A stretch of DNA of 64,000 nucleotides from Zea mays (taxonomy: Eukaryota > Streptophyta > Magnoliopsida > Poales > Poaceae). Every line of letters starts with the position of its first letter. Positions within the stretch are counted from its first letter, which is position 1. The notes beneath the pieces were generated by a model, which searched no databases, had not been told where the DNA came from, and saw only the letters and a program-made list of their open reading frames with translations. Positions 43,844 through 54,895 of this stretch are shown here, piece after piece. The DNA lies in assembly GCF_902167145.1 (NCBI RefSeq), contig NC_050096.1, forward strand, positions 186,159,825-186,223,824. The letters are read 5' to 3'. The translations under genes and the position numbers were made by a program.

Positions 43844-44556
43844 CTTCAGCGCGTTGGGCTCGCCGGCTTGGCTCCCGGTGCCCCCTCCTGCCGCGAGGGC
43901 GGTTGTCACGCCGCGTGCACGGGAGGACCGCCCAAGACATCGCGCGCTGCTAGGGCGGCGTTCGTGTTCTGGGGCTGTCCTGCCTTTGCACCGGTACGGC
44001 GCCTCCGCGCGGGGGTCGGTGCTCCACTCGTCCGGGAGGATCTGAGTGGGGATCTGCCGAGGGGCTGACGGCCCCTGTCGTCGGTGCCGAGGCGGAGGCG
44101 GCTCGAGAAGTCCCCGTCGCCGACGGGATCACCGCCACCATCCACGCTCCGGGCCTCCGGCTCTTTGTACTTGTCCTCGCCCCTCGAGCGCCGGCGTGGG
44201 CGAGGACAAGGTTGCAGCGGCGTCCGCCCTGAGGCCATCGCTGCTGCAGTTCGGCCACTTGGAGCGGGGGTCGTTGTCGCTGCTGCCGGAGCGGGCGACG
44301 GCGAGCCACCCGTCGGTCTTCTGTTGCTCCGCAGGCCCCCCAATCGTGTGGGGTTGTTCGTACCTGCGGAGGTGGAACCGGGGTTCCGTTTGTAATGGCA
44401 CCTTGAATGCCGGTCTTTTGTTCATTGTGGCTGTCGGGGCCTGAACATGTATGTATTTTTGGCGTGGAGCCGTGTTTTTTCCCCATTTTCGAGCACTAAG
44501 ACTCGCATGTCGGTTATCTGAACCGCTTCACCAAGCGTGAGTCGCCCCGTGCAAAG

Positions 44557-45490
44557 GTGACGAGTGAGGTATCCGTATCCCGGAGGCGTAGGAGTCCCTC
44601 GGCTTGGTCGGCCTTGCTGTCCGGGGCTTCTCTTGCTTAGTTAAAGGAACCCCTCGGCCGCTCTTCGATGAGCCGAAGACAGGGGTAGCGGTGTCAGCAC
44701 GGACAGAGGCAGAGTTGGCTCGAAAAGAAGACTTGGTCGGCCAGAGCCTGGCCGGGTCATCCACTGGCGGGACTATCACCGGAATTGAGTTGCCGAGGCC
44801 TCGGGCCGGGCTGATGTCTTCGGGGAACAGCTGGCCGAGGCCTCGGGGTGACCGGCCGAGTCGTCTGCTCGAGCCGGATTCCTAGAGAAGACCCTAGCGG
44901 CGATGGCCCGGGCATGGTGATGTTGTCGTCCTTCAGAGTGGAGATCCTCAGACCGCGTCGCCGTCCGAGGCTAGGTCGGACCTCGCCGAAGGTGTAGTTG
45001 ATGCCGAGGGTGCTGCTGCTCCCTTCAACTGTCAAGACCCGAGCCTGCAGGGTCGGATTATCTTGTAGCGTGTGTTTTCTGCGGCCGCCGAGGCCCAAAC
45101 ACACCATCGTCGTGTTGTAAAGCTGCGCTTCTTTTCCTCTTGTTTCGAGTATCTGGACTTTTTTGTCGGTAACAGAATTGTCTATGCGAGAGAGAGTTGC
45201 TTTTCACGGAAGGTGATGAGTGAGGTATCCGTATCCCGGAGGCGTAGGAATCCCTCGGCTCGATCGGCCTTGCCGTTTACGCGCACTCTTGCCCGTCCAT
45301 AGGGTTCTGTCACCGACGCAGTCGAGAAGGCCTGAAGAATCGCTTCGGCAGAGGAGCTTTCGAGCGTGAAGACTTGTTTGGTCTGCGGAATCACTTGTCC
45401 GAACGCGAGTTACTTATCGCAGAAGGTGATGAGTGAGGTATCCGTATCCCGGAGGCGTAGGAGTCCCTCGGCTCGGTCAGCCTTGGCTGC
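44557..45490. repeat. Three dispersed copies of a 65-bp module in element B
   Basis: The word GTGAGGTATCCGTATCCCGG followed by AGGCGTAGGA(G/A)TCCCTCGGCT occurs at about 44563, 45219 and 45435, each preceded by GGTGA(C/T)GA. Copies differ by a few bases and are 656 and 216 bases apart. Confidence 0.9.
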
Positions 45491-45713
45491 TTACGTGTAC
45501 TCCATCATTTTCAGGATCCACTTTCGAAGTAGTCGAAAAGCACGAAAGACATTCTGGCAGAAAGGATCTTTTTTCGAGGAAAATTTCGACGCAGAGGGGG
45601 TTCCCCCCTTTTAGCCCCCGAGGGAGGGTCGGGCTTTGCCGAGGCAAGGCTGACCCTTCCTTGATGACTAAACTTTGCGTGGGAACGAGGTATACGAACA
45701 ACTTGAAAGCATC

Positions 45714-46675
45714 TTAAGGGTAGAAGCGACGTAGCTGTTGGATGTTCCAGGCGTTGCTGTAGACCTCGCCTTGACTGTTGGCCAACTTGTACGTTCCGGG
45801 CTTCAGAACTTTGGCGATGACGAACGACCCTTCCCAGGGAGGCGTGAGCTTGTGCCGCCCTCGGGCGTCTTGTCGCAGCCGAAGCACCAGGTCGCCCACC
45901 TGGAGGTCTCGGGACCGAACCCCTCGGGCGTGGTAGCGTCGCAGGGACTGCTGGTACCGCGCCGAGTGTAGTAAGGCCATGTCCCGAGCCTCTTCTAGCT
46001 GGTCCACCGAGTCTTCTCGGTTAGCTTGGTTGCTTTGGTCGGCGTAGGCCCTCACCCTCAGAGAATCGTGTTCTAGGTCTATGGGCAAGATGGCCTCAGC
46101 CCCATAGACTAGAAAGAACGGCGTGAAGCCCGTGGCTCGGCTCGGTGTCGTCCTCAGACTCCAGACCACCGAGGGGAGTTCCTTCATCCATCGCTTGCCG
46201 AACTTGTTGAGGTCGTTGTAGATCCGAGGCTTGAGTCCTTGTAGAATCATGCCGTTGGCACGCTCTACTTGCCCATTCGTCATGGGGTGAGCCACGGCGG
46301 CCCAGTCCACCCAGATGTGGTGATCCTCGCAGAAGCCAGGAACTTTCTACCGGTGAACTGGGTGCCGTTGTCGGTGATGATGGAGTTTGGGACCCCAAAG
46401 CGATGGATGATGTTGGTGAAGAACGCCACCGCCTGTTCGGACCTGATGCTGTTTAGGGGTCGGACCTCGATCCACTTGGAGAATTTGTCGATTGTGACCA
46501 ACAGGTGCTTGTAGCCCCCGGGTGCCTTCTGCAAGGGGCCGACGAGGTCCAGACCCCACACACCAAAAGGCCAGGTGATGGGTATCGTCTGCAGGGCCTG
46601 AGCGGGCAGGTGGGTCTGCCTTGCGTAGAACTGACACCCTTCGCAGGTGCGGACAATTCTAGTGGCGTCGGCCAC
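45714..46675 (-). pseudogene. Integrase of element B, frameshifted
   Basis: 46675-46280 has the zinc-domain end (CEGCQFYARQ), the first Asp (VWGLDLVGPLQKAPGGYKHL) and the second (SIITDNGTQFTG). The frame then shifts near 46330; 46310-45714 carries the Glu region (HPMTNGQVERANGMILQGLK) and the C-terminal domain (VLRLRQDARGRHKLTPPWEG). All three catalytic residues are visible but in two frames. Confidence 0.88.
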
Positions 46676-46684
46676 CGCCGTCGG

Positions 46685-49039
46685 CTAGTAGAAACCTTGT
46701 CGGAAGGCGTTTCCAACAAGGGCTCGAGGTGCTGCGTGATGGTCGCAAGCCCCCGAGTGTATCTCTTGTAGGAGCTCCTGGCCTTCGGCGATGGAAATGC
46801 ATCGCTGGAGGATGCCTGAGGGGCTGCAGTGGTAGAGCTCTTTCCCGTCCCCCAGCAAGACAAACGACTTGGCGCGCCGCGCCAATCGCCGAGCTTCGGC
46901 TTGGTCGAGGGGTAGCTCTCCTCGGTGGAGATATTGCAGGTACGGGGTCTGCCAGTTTTGATTAGGCGTGACCCCGCTTCGCTCCTCCTCGATGCGCAGT
47001 GCCTCACCCTTGGGGGCCGAGGGTACCTCGGGCTGAGCCGAGGGTGCCTCGGGCTGAGCCGAGGGTGCCTCAGGTTGGGCCGAGGGTGCCTCGGGCCGAG
47101 CCGAGGGTTCCTCGGACTGAGCCGAGGGTGCCTCAGGCTTGGCCGAGGCCTTCTCGGGCTCGGGCGTGTCGTCGGTCTTGACGGAGGGTTGATGCAGGTC
47201 TCGGGAGAAGACGTCCGGGGGAACCGTTGTTTGCCCCGAGGCTATTTTAGCCAGCTCATCCGTAGTCTCGTTGTAGCGTCGGGCGATGTGGTTGAGCTCG
47301 AGCCTGTAGAACTTGTCTTCCAGGCGCCGAACCTCATCACAGTAGGCTTCCATCTTCGGGTCGCGGCAGTGGGAGTTCTTCATGACTTGGTCGATGACGA
47401 GTTGCGAGTCACCACGAGCGTCGAGGCGTCGGACCCCTAGCTCGATGGCGATGCGCAACCCGTCGACCAGAGCCTCGTACTCAGCCACATTGTTGGACGC
47501 CGGGAAGTGGAGGCGTAGCACATAGCGTAGGTGCTTCCCGAGGGGCGAGACGAAGAGCAAGCCTGCGCCTGCCCCTGTCTTCTTCAGCGACCCATCAAAG
47601 AACATGGTCCAGAGTTCCGGTTGGATCGGAGCTGTTGGGAGCTGGGTGTCGACCCATTCAACCACGAAGTCTGCCAAGACCTGGGACTTGATGGCCTTCC
47701 GAGGGGCGAACGAGATTGTTTCGCCCATAATTTCCACCGCCCACTTTGCAATTCTACCCGAGGCCTCTCGGCACTGGATGATCTCTCCCAGGGGGAAGGA
47801 TGACACCACAGTTACCGGATGAGACTCGAAGTAGTGTCGCAACTTCCGCCGTGTTTGGATCACCGGGTACAGCAGCTTCTGGATTTGTGGGTAGCGGATC
47901 TTGGTCTCGGACAGTACCTCGCTGATGAAGTAGACTGGCCTCTGGACGGGCAATGCATGCCCCTCTTCTCGTCTCTCAACCACAATCACGGCGCTAACCA
48001 CCTGAGTGGTCGCGGCGACGTAGATCAAGAGGGCTTCTCCGGCAGCGGGAGGCACCAAGATGGGTGCGTTTGTAAGGAGCGCCTTCAGGTTCCCGAGGGC
48101 TTCCTTGGCCTCAGGGGTCCAAGTGAAGCACTCGGCCTTCCTTAAGAGGCGGTAGAGAGGCAGGCCTCTTTCGCCGAGGCGCGAGATGAAGCGGCTCAGA
48201 GCCGCAAGGCATCCCGTGACTCTCTGTACGCCTTTCAAGTCCTTGATGGGCCCCATGCCGGTGATGGCTGCGATCTTCTCCGGGTTGGCCTCGATGCCCC
48301 GCTCGGAGACGATGAACCCCAAGAGCATGCCTCGGGGAACCCCGAAGACACACTTCTCGGGATTAAGCTTCACGCCTTTCGCCTTGAGACATCGGAATGT
48401 CACCTCAAGGTCGGAAAGGAGGTCGGAGGCTTTCCTCGTCTTGACTACGATGTCATCAACGTAGGCCTCGACCGTCTGGCCAATGTGTTCGCCGAACACA
48501 TGGTTCATGCACCATTGGTACGTCGCACCCGCATTCCTCAAGCCGAACGACATGGTGACATAGCAGTACATGCTGAAGGGTGTGATGAAAGAAGTCGCGA
48601 GCTGGTCGGACTCTTTCATCCTGATTTGGTGATACCCTGAGTAGGCATCGAGGAAAGACAGGATTTCGCACCCAGTAGTGGAGTCCACAATTTGGTCGAT
48701 GCGAGGCAGAGGGTAGGGAACCTTCGGGCATGCTTTGTTTAGACCAGTGTAGTCTACACACATCCGCCATTTCCCCCCTTTCTTTCTCACAAGCACAGGG
48801 TTGGCAAGCCATTTGGGATGGAATACCTCTTTGATGAACCCTGCCGCCATTAGCTTGTGGATCTCCTCGCCTATGGCTCTGCGCTTTTCTTCGTCGAATC
48901 GGCGCAGAGGCTGCTTCATGGGTCGGGCTCCAGCTCGGATGTCCAGCGAGTGCTCGGCGACATCCCTCGGTATGTCGGGCATGTCCGAGGGACTCCACAC
49001 GAAAACGTCGACGTTTGCGCGGAGAAAGTCGACGAGCAC
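46685..49039 (-). CDS. RT and RNase H of element B (784 aa)
   Basis: Open for 784 residues. RT: KGGKWRMCVDYTGLNKACPK, LSFLDAYSGYHQIRMKESDQ, EAYVDDIVVKTRKAS with the YVDD motif near residue 203. A degenerate connection/RNase H part follows (RYFISRLGERG-type, SETKIRYPQIQKLLYP). The second RNase H has WTMFFDGSLKKTGAGAGLLF and NNVAEYEALVDGLRIAIELG. A Pro/Ser/Ala/Gln/Glu repeat tract (APSAQPE units) comes next, then the start of the integrase zinc domain. It stops at TAG 46687-46685 where the family has Trp, a G-to-A type change. Two RNase H modules are typical of the Tat lineage. Confidence 0.9.
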   Translation of the reverse strand: MLVDFLRANVDVFVWSPSDMPDIPRDVAEHSLDIRAGARPMKQPLRRFDEEKRRAIGEEIHKLMAAGFIKEVFHPKWLANPVLVRKKGGKWRMCVDYTGLNKACPKVPYPLPRIDQIVDSTTGCEILSFLDAYSGYHQIRMKESDQLATSFITPFSMYCYVTMSFGLRNAGATYQWCMNHVFGEHIGQTVEAYVDDIVVKTRKASDLLSDLEVTFRCLKAKGVKLNPEKCVFGVPRGMLLGFIVSERGIEANPEKIAAITGMGPIKDLKGVQRVTGCLAALSRFISRLGERGLPLYRLLRKAECFTWTPEAKEALGNLKALLTNAPILVPPAAGEALLIYVAATTQVVSAVIVVERREEGHALPVQRPVYFISEVLSETKIRYPQIQKLLYPVIQTRRKLRHYFESHPVTVVSSFPLGEIIQCREASGRIAKWAVEIMGETISFAPRKAIKSQVLADFVVEWVDTQLPTAPIQPELWTMFFDGSLKKTGAGAGLLFVSPLGKHLRYVLRLHFPASNNVAEYEALVDGLRIAIELGVRRLDARGDSQLVIDQVMKNSHCRDPKMEAYCDEVRRLEDKFYRLELNHIARRYNETTDELAKIASGQTTVPPDVFSRDLHQPSVKTDDTPEPEKASAKPEAPSAQSEEPSARPEAPSAQPEAPSAQPEAPSAQPEVPSAPKGEALRIEEERSGVTPNQNWQTPYLQYLHRGELPLDQAEARRLARRAKSFVLLGDGKELYHCSPSGILQRCISIAEGQELLQEIHSGACDHHAAPRALVGNAFRQGFY
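47005..47150. repeat. 24-bp-type tandem repeat coding APSAQPE units
   Basis: CCGAGGGTGCCTCGGGCTGAG-like units repeat about six times between the RNase H and integrase parts of B. They code a Pro/Ser/Ala/Gln/Glu linker. Confidence 0.8.
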
Positions 49040-49045
49040 TGCTTC

Positions 49046-52000
49046 CTATTTGGGATCGAGCTCGGAGCCGATCCGGATCTGCTTGGAGGCGTCGCTGCTA
49101 GGGTCGATGGGGACAGATTTAACCGTCTCCATTGGCTCGAAGTTGCCGGCGTGGCACTTCACGTCTGGCACCTCCTTCGAGAGGCTCTCCAGGTCGGCGA
49201 TGAGGGCCTCAGATTCGGCGAGGGCCTCGGCGTACTCCACGCACTCCACGTCGCATTCGAACGCGTGTCGGTACGTGGGGCCGACGGTGATGACCCCGTT
49301 GGGGCCCGGCATCTTGAGCTTGAGGTAGGTGTAGTTGGGGACAGCCATGAACTTCGCGTAGCATGGCCTCCCCAGTACTGCGTGGTAGGTTCCTCGGAAC
49401 CCGACCACCTCGAACGTGAGGGTCTCCCTTTGGAAGATGGAGGGTGTCCCAAAGCAGACGGGAAGATCGAGTTGTCCGAGGGGCTGGACGCGCTTCTCGG
49501 GAATGATCCCGTGGAAAGGCACAACGCCTGCCCGGACCGAGGACAGATCAACACGCAGGAGCCTGAGGGTCTCGGCGTAGATGATGTTGAGGCTGCTGCC
49601 TCTGTCCATGAAGACCTTGGTGAGCCTGACGTCGCCGATGACGGGGTCGACAACGAGCGGGTATTTCCCCGGGCTCGGCACGCGGTCGGGGTGGTCGCTT
49701 GGTCGAAGGTGGTGGGCTTGTCGGACCAGTCTAGGTAGACTGGCGCCGCCACCTTTACCGAACAGACCTCCCGACGCTCTTGTTTGCGGTGCCGAGCCGA
49801 GGCGTTCGCCGCTTGCCCACCGTAGATCATGAAGCAGTCGCGGACCTCGGGGAACTCTTCTGCCTGGTGATCTTCCTTCTTGTCGTCGTCGCGAGCCCTG
49901 CCACCCTCCGCGGGTGGCCCAGCCTTATGGAAGTGGCACCGAAGCATAGCGCACTCCTCAAGGGTGTGCTTAACGGGCCCCTGATGATAGGGGCACGGCT
50001 CCTTGAGCATCTTGTCGAAGAGGTTGGCACCTTCGGGGGGTCTCCGAGGGTTCTTATACTCGGCGGCGGCGACAAGGTCCGCGTCGGCGGCGTCGCGTTT
50101 CGCTTGCGACTTCTTCTTGCCTTTCTTCTTGGCGCCGCGCTGAGTTGACGCCTCGGGGGCATCTTCCGGTGGGCGGCCCTGGGGCTGCTTGTCCTTCCGG
50201 AAGATAGCCTCAACCGCCTCCTGGCCAGAGGCGAACTTGGTGGCGATGTCCATCAGCTCGCTCGCCCTGGTGGGGGTCTTTCGACCCAGCTTGCTCACCA
50301 GGTCGTGGCAGGTGGTGCCGGCGAGGAACGCGCCGATGACATCTGAATCGGTGATGTTGGGCAGCTCGGTGCGCTGCTTCGAGAATCGTCGAATGTAGTC
50401 CCGGAGAGACTCTCCCGGCTGCTGTCGGCAGCTCCGGAGATCCCAGGAGTTCCCAGGGCACACGTACGTGCCCTGGAATTTGCCGGCGAAGGCTTGGACC
50501 AGGTCGTCCCAGTTGGAAATCTGCCCCGGAGGCAGGTGCTCCAACCAGGCGCGAGCGGTGTCGGAGAGGAACAGGGGGAGGTTGCGGATGATGAGGTTGT
50601 CATCGTCCGTTCCACCCAGTTGGCAGGCCAGCCGGTAGTCCGCGAGCCACAGTTCCGGTCTCGTCTCCCCCGAGTACTTTGTGATAGTAGTCGGGGTTCG
50701 GAACCGGGTCGGGAACGGCGCCCGTCGTATGGCGCGGCTGAAAGCCTGCGGACCGGGTGGTTCGGGCGAGGGACTCCGATCTTCCCCGCTGTCGTAGCGT
50801 CCCCCACGCCTGGGGTGGTAGCCTCGGCGCACCCTCTCGTCGAGGTGGGCCCGATGGTTGCGGTGGTGGTGCTCGTTGCCGAGGCGACCCGGGGCCGCAG
50901 GCGCTGTGTTACGCGTGCGCCCGGTGTGGACCGAGGCTTCCCGCATGAATCGGGAAGTCGCGACGCGATGTTCCGAGGGGTACCCCTGCTTTCGGGAGGC
51001 GGAGCTTTCGGCCCGTCGGACCGCGGCGTCCTCCAGGAGATTCTTGAGCTCTCCCTGGATTCGCCGCCCCTCGGTGGTTGATGGCTCCGGCATCACGCGG
51101 AGGAGCATTGCCGCTGCAGCCAGGTTCTGGCCGACTCCACTGGAAGCGGGTGGCGGCCTCATCCTGACATCGTCGGCGATGCGATGCTGAAAGCCCTGGG
51201 GTAGATGACGCACTTCTCCAGCCGGAGGTTGGCCCACCCATTCTTGCCCGGTGTCCCGGCGGATCGGCTCAAGTGTTCCTGCTCCCTCGTCGAGCCTGGC
51301 CTGCACCCCGCGGATTTGCTCGAGCTGTGGGTCATGACCCCCCGCCGGAACGGGGACCACAACTAGTTCCCGTAGGATGTCAACGCGAGGCACAGGCCTA
51401 GGGAGGTCACCGTTCCCCGACATACCAAGATGGTTGCCTTCGTTGGGACCCCCTAGATCGACGTGGAAACATTCACGACTTGGGTCGCAGTCCTCGTCGC
51501 CGAGGCTGCGGCTACCGTCGGAACAGTCGGAAAGGCAGTAGTCACATGCGGTCATAAAGTCCCACATGGCACTGGGGTTGCCAAGTCCGGAGAAATCCCA
51601 ACAGAAGTTGGGCTCGTCATCTTCCTCGGACCCCAAGGGCCCGTAGGTCGAGACGTCCGTCAGCCGGTCCCAGGGTGACCGCATACGATACCCCAGAGGG
51701 TTTGGACTCGCCTCTATGAGAGCGTCCGCCAAAGCGAAGTCGCTTGGCGGGTCGAGGCTGAATCCAAAAGGCGTGAGATGGGAATCGGTTGGTACCTCTT
51801 GGTCGACGGGCGGTGACGAAGTCACGTCAGGGACTGACTGCACCGTCGTCTCAGGTACGAGGGTGACGCCCAGCAAGCCTTTCACGAGCGTGCTGGCGTC
51901 GTCCGTTTGCTTGGGATTGGCGTGTTGCAGGGGGACGACGCTCGCCTTCGTCTCAGACGCGAGGTCGATGCCCGACGTGCCCCCCGTTGGGGTGCCGGCG

Positions 52001-52293
52001 CCGTCGACTCGCTCGACAGCCGACGAGGTGCCGCCTCCTGCTTGGCCTTGGTTGCCCCGCCTCCTCCTCCGTCGACGGGGGAGGGGACGGGGTGAGCTCG
52101 AATGTTGTTCTTCCACCACGCGGGGAAGACGTCGTCGATCCCGCCGCCGGCGGGCGGGCTGTCGGTCGCCATTGTCGCTGTCGCACGGCGTGGGAAGGAG
52201 TATCATGTCGTAGCTGCCGTCGAGGGACATGAACTCAAGACTCCCGAAACGGAGCACCGTCCCGGGTTGGAAAGGTTGCTGGAGACAACCCAT
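49046..52293 (-). pseudogene. gag-protease of element B, one frameshift
   Basis: Starts MGCLQQPFQPGTVLRFGSLE at 52293. The capsid-type domain lies at about 50650-50190 (WLADYRLACQLGGTDDDN, SLRDYIRRFSKQRTELPNIT). A Cys/His segment CPYHQGPVKHTLEEC lies near 49990. Near 49700 one G present in A is missing, so the long frame runs on as nonsense to 49159, while the protease continues at 49681-49046 (VDPVIGDVRLTKVFMDRGSS). The active site reads MDRGSS here but MDGGSS in A. It ends in TAG at 49048-49046, in phase with RT. Confidence 0.88.
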
Positions 52294-52353
52294 CTGGAGC
52301 TTGACGGGAAGCTGTTCGTCAACACGCAGCAGGACCCTACCTGGCGCGCCAAC
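52294..52353 (-). other. Leader of element B with primer-site region
   Basis: Directly after the LTR (52354) the minus strand reads GTTGGCGCGCCAGGTAGGG, the usual place for a primer binding site in Tat elements. I do not assign the tRNA. Confidence 0.6.
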
Positions 52354-53911
52354 TGTCGGCGTTTCGAGACCGGGGGGTCCCTGGACCGACGAGTAAATTG
52401 TCGCCGCGTGCCTCAGCCCAGATGGGTCGGCGCGAGACGGAGCGCGAAGGGGGGAAGGCAGCCGGAGAGGAGACGGGCGTGAGAGGTGGAAATCCCGCGG
52501 CCTTCGTGTTTGTCCCGCGCCCAGGTCGGGTGCGCTTGCAGTAGGGGGTTACAAGCGTTCCACGCGGGAGGGAGCGAGCGGCCTCACGCGAGCGCCTGTC
52601 CCGTCCCTTCCCCGCACGGCCAACCCTCTGTAAGAGGGCCCTGGTCCTTCCTTTTATAGCCGCAAGGAGAGGATCCAGGTGTACAATGGGGGGTGTAGCA
52701 GTGTGCTAACATGTCTAGCGAAGGAGAGCTAGCGCCCTAAGTACATGCCGCCGTGGCAGCCGGAGAGGTTTTGGCACCCGGTTCGTGTGGTGTCGTGGCC
52801 GTCGGAGGAGCGCTGGAGCCCAGCGGAAGGACAGCTGTCGGGGCTGTCGAGTCCTTGCTGACGTCCTCTTGCTTCCGTAAGGGGGCTGAGAGCCTCCGTC
52901 GTCATAGAGCGTGCGGGGCGCCATCATTACTTGTCTGGCGGAGCGAGCCAGATGGGACGCCGGTCTTGTTCCCCGTAGCCTGAGTCAGCTTGGGGTAGGG
53001 TAATGATGGCGCCTCTTGTTGACGTGGTCGGTCCGTGCCCTGGGTTGGGCGATGTGGAGGCTCCTGCGAGGTCGAGTCTGTCTTCCGAGGCCGAGGTCGA
53101 GTCCGAGCCCCTGGGTCGGGCGAGGCGGAGACCGTCGGCTGAGGCCAGGGCTGAGTTCGAGCCCTGGGGTCGGGCGAAGCGGAGTTTGTCGTCTTCCGGG
53201 GCTGAGCTTGAGTCCGAGCCCTGGGGTCGGGCGAAGCGGAGTTCGTCGTCTTCCAGGGCTGAGCCCGAGTCCGAGCCCTGGGATCGGGCGAAGCGGAGTT
53301 CGTCGTCTTCCGGGGCTGAGCCCGAGTCCGAGCCCTGGGGTCGGGCGGAGCGGAGTTCGTCGTCTTCCGGGGCTGAGCCCGAGTCCGAGCCCTGGGTCGG
53401 GCGGAGCGGAGTTTCCCATGGCGCCTAGGGCCGGACTTGGCTGCTGTCAGCCTCACTCTGTCGAGTGGCAAAGCAGTCGGAGCGGCGCAGGCGGCGCTGT
53501 CCTCTTGTCAGACCGGTCAGTGGAGCGGCGAAGTGACTGCGGTCACTTCGGCTCTGTCGACCGGAGAGCGCGCGCCAGGATAAAGGTGTCAGGCCACCTT
53601 TGCATTAAATGCTCCTGCGATTTGGTCGGTTGGCTTGGCGATTTGGCCTAGGTTGCTTCTTGGCGAAGACTGGGCCTCGGGCGAGCCGAAGGTGTGTCCG
53701 TTGCTGGAGGGGGCCCTCGGGCGAGACGTAGATCCTCCGGGGTCGGCTGCCCTTGTCCGAGGCCTGGCTCGGGCGAGGCGTGATCGAGTCCCTCGAATGG
53801 ACCGATCCTTGACTTAGTCGCACCCATCAGGCCTTTGCAGCTTTGTGCTGATGGGGGTTACCAGCTGAGATTTAGGAGCCTTGAGGGTACCCCTAATTAT
53901 GGTCCCCGACA
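52354..53911 (-). repeat. 5' LTR of element B (about 1558 bp)
   Basis: Minus strand TGTCGGGGACC ... CGCCGACA. Contains TATAAAAGGAAGG (about 52661-52649) as TATA box and the 57-bp tandem repeats listed separately. Confidence 0.9.
53095..53410. repeat. 57-bp tandem repeat in LTR of element B, about six units
   Basis: Units of GAGCCCTGGGGTCGGGCGAA, GCGGAGTTCGTCGTCTTCCG and GGGCTGAGCC recur with a 57-base period; starts of the GAGCCCTGG word are near 53157, 53214, 53272, 53329 and 53386. The LTR of A has a related but shorter set of CGCCTCGCCCGACCC blocks. Confidence 0.9.
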
Positions 53912-54231
53912 ATGCTCACTAAACATGGCCGTGAACTTGCCATCCACATGTTTAAAAATTGTATAAAACACAAACAAAGTCAGAAAATCATTAAAACTTG
54001 TCCACGTGTCATGATATCATATGTACAGGCTGTGATAAAAATTTTAGAATGTCTGGAGAAAGTTGTGAGACATTATGTGTAGAAACCTAAGAGGACTACA
54101 CATGAAATCATAGATTCCGGAAGCTATAGCAGTAGCAGCTAGGGTCGTTTCGGACAATGCAATGCAATGCAATGCGCGCGGGAACCGAGGCCAGGATCGA
54201 CAAGCAGCTACAGCTAGCAGGAGTACCTTAC
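53912..54231 (-). other. Intron or 3' flank of the broken bHLH gene
   Basis: Begins with a donor (GTAAGGTACT on the minus strand, from 54231) directly after the bHLH exon, so it is intron. I see no acceptor plus coding sequence that would be the final bHLH exon before element B starts at 53911. Confidence 0.5.
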
Positions 54232-54534
54232 CTTGAGGCTGAGAGAGTAGAGCGCCATCGGTCCGGCGCTGGTGACGTTGAGGTGCAGCACGGCGAGGCG
54301 GTGGCCCTGCAGCCCGGCCACCATGCGCAGCACCTGCCTCGGTCGCCGCCGGGACAGCACCTTGAGGTTGGCGTGGCTCTCCACCATGGTCACCTCGATG
54401 TCCGCCACGGCGGACGGCCTGGATGATCCCGAAGCAGCGGCGGCGTGTTCCGCGTCTTCCACCGGTCGGAGCGTCGTGTTCGCGGCTCTCATCGCGTACT
54501 GTGGGAAGGTGAAGAACACTACAGTAAACGGAGA

Positions 54535-54895
54535 AACGTCCGACGGCCAAAACCGTCGGACATTAGAATTAAACCGTCGGAAATAGCTTATCTCCGACGG
54601 CAAAGACTTATCTCCGACGGCTTTAAGCCGTCGGAGATAACTCGTCGGAAATAATGCAATGTCCGACGGCAGCCGTCGGACATAGCCTATCTCCGACGGC
54701 TGCTAGAGCCCGTCGGAAATAATACATCTCAACCGTTTTACCGGTCAGTCAGTGGGCCCCACAAGCTTAAGTCCGACGGCCCAGCGAGAAGCCGTCGGAC
54801 ATAAGGTTAGGTTATGTCCGACGGTATTTAATGCCGTCGGAGATAAGGCAAGGTTATGTCCGACGGCTAACACTAGGCCGTCGGACATAACAAAT
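54535..54895. repeat. Subterminal repeat array of the CACTA element (3' side)
   Basis: At least twelve copies of TCCGACGGC or its complement, many paired as short inverted repeats with AGATAA or ACATAA after them. In En/Spm such repeats bind the element's TnpA protein. Confidence 0.9.

Larger units (their letters stand above)
41573..45713 (-). other. 3' non-pol region of element B, including polypurine tract
   Basis: About 4.1 kb between integrase and 3' LTR. The purine tract GAGGCTCGGGGGCTAC lies at 41573-41588 on the minus strand. The region contains two families of internal tandem or dispersed repeats (separate entries) and long frames on the + strand, antisense to the element. Tat-lineage elements such as Grande and Huck are known for a long extra region here, some with an antisense gene. 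No sense frame looks like a known protein. Confidence 0.75.
41305..53911 (-). mobile_element. Tat-lineage Gypsy element 'B' (Huck-like), 3' LTR truncated
   Basis: Minus strand: full 5' LTR 53911-52354, primer-site region, gag-protease, RT-RNase H, integrase, a 4.1-kb 3' non-pol region, purine tract, and only the first 268 bp of the 3' LTR (41572-41305). It is then joined to element A. The shared 268 bp of the two LTRs differ at about seven bases by eye, so B is clearly older than the Reina- and Opie-type insertions. The flank at 53912 (ATGCT) does not match the flank of A, and B's own duplication is lost with its 3' end. Confidence 0.9.
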
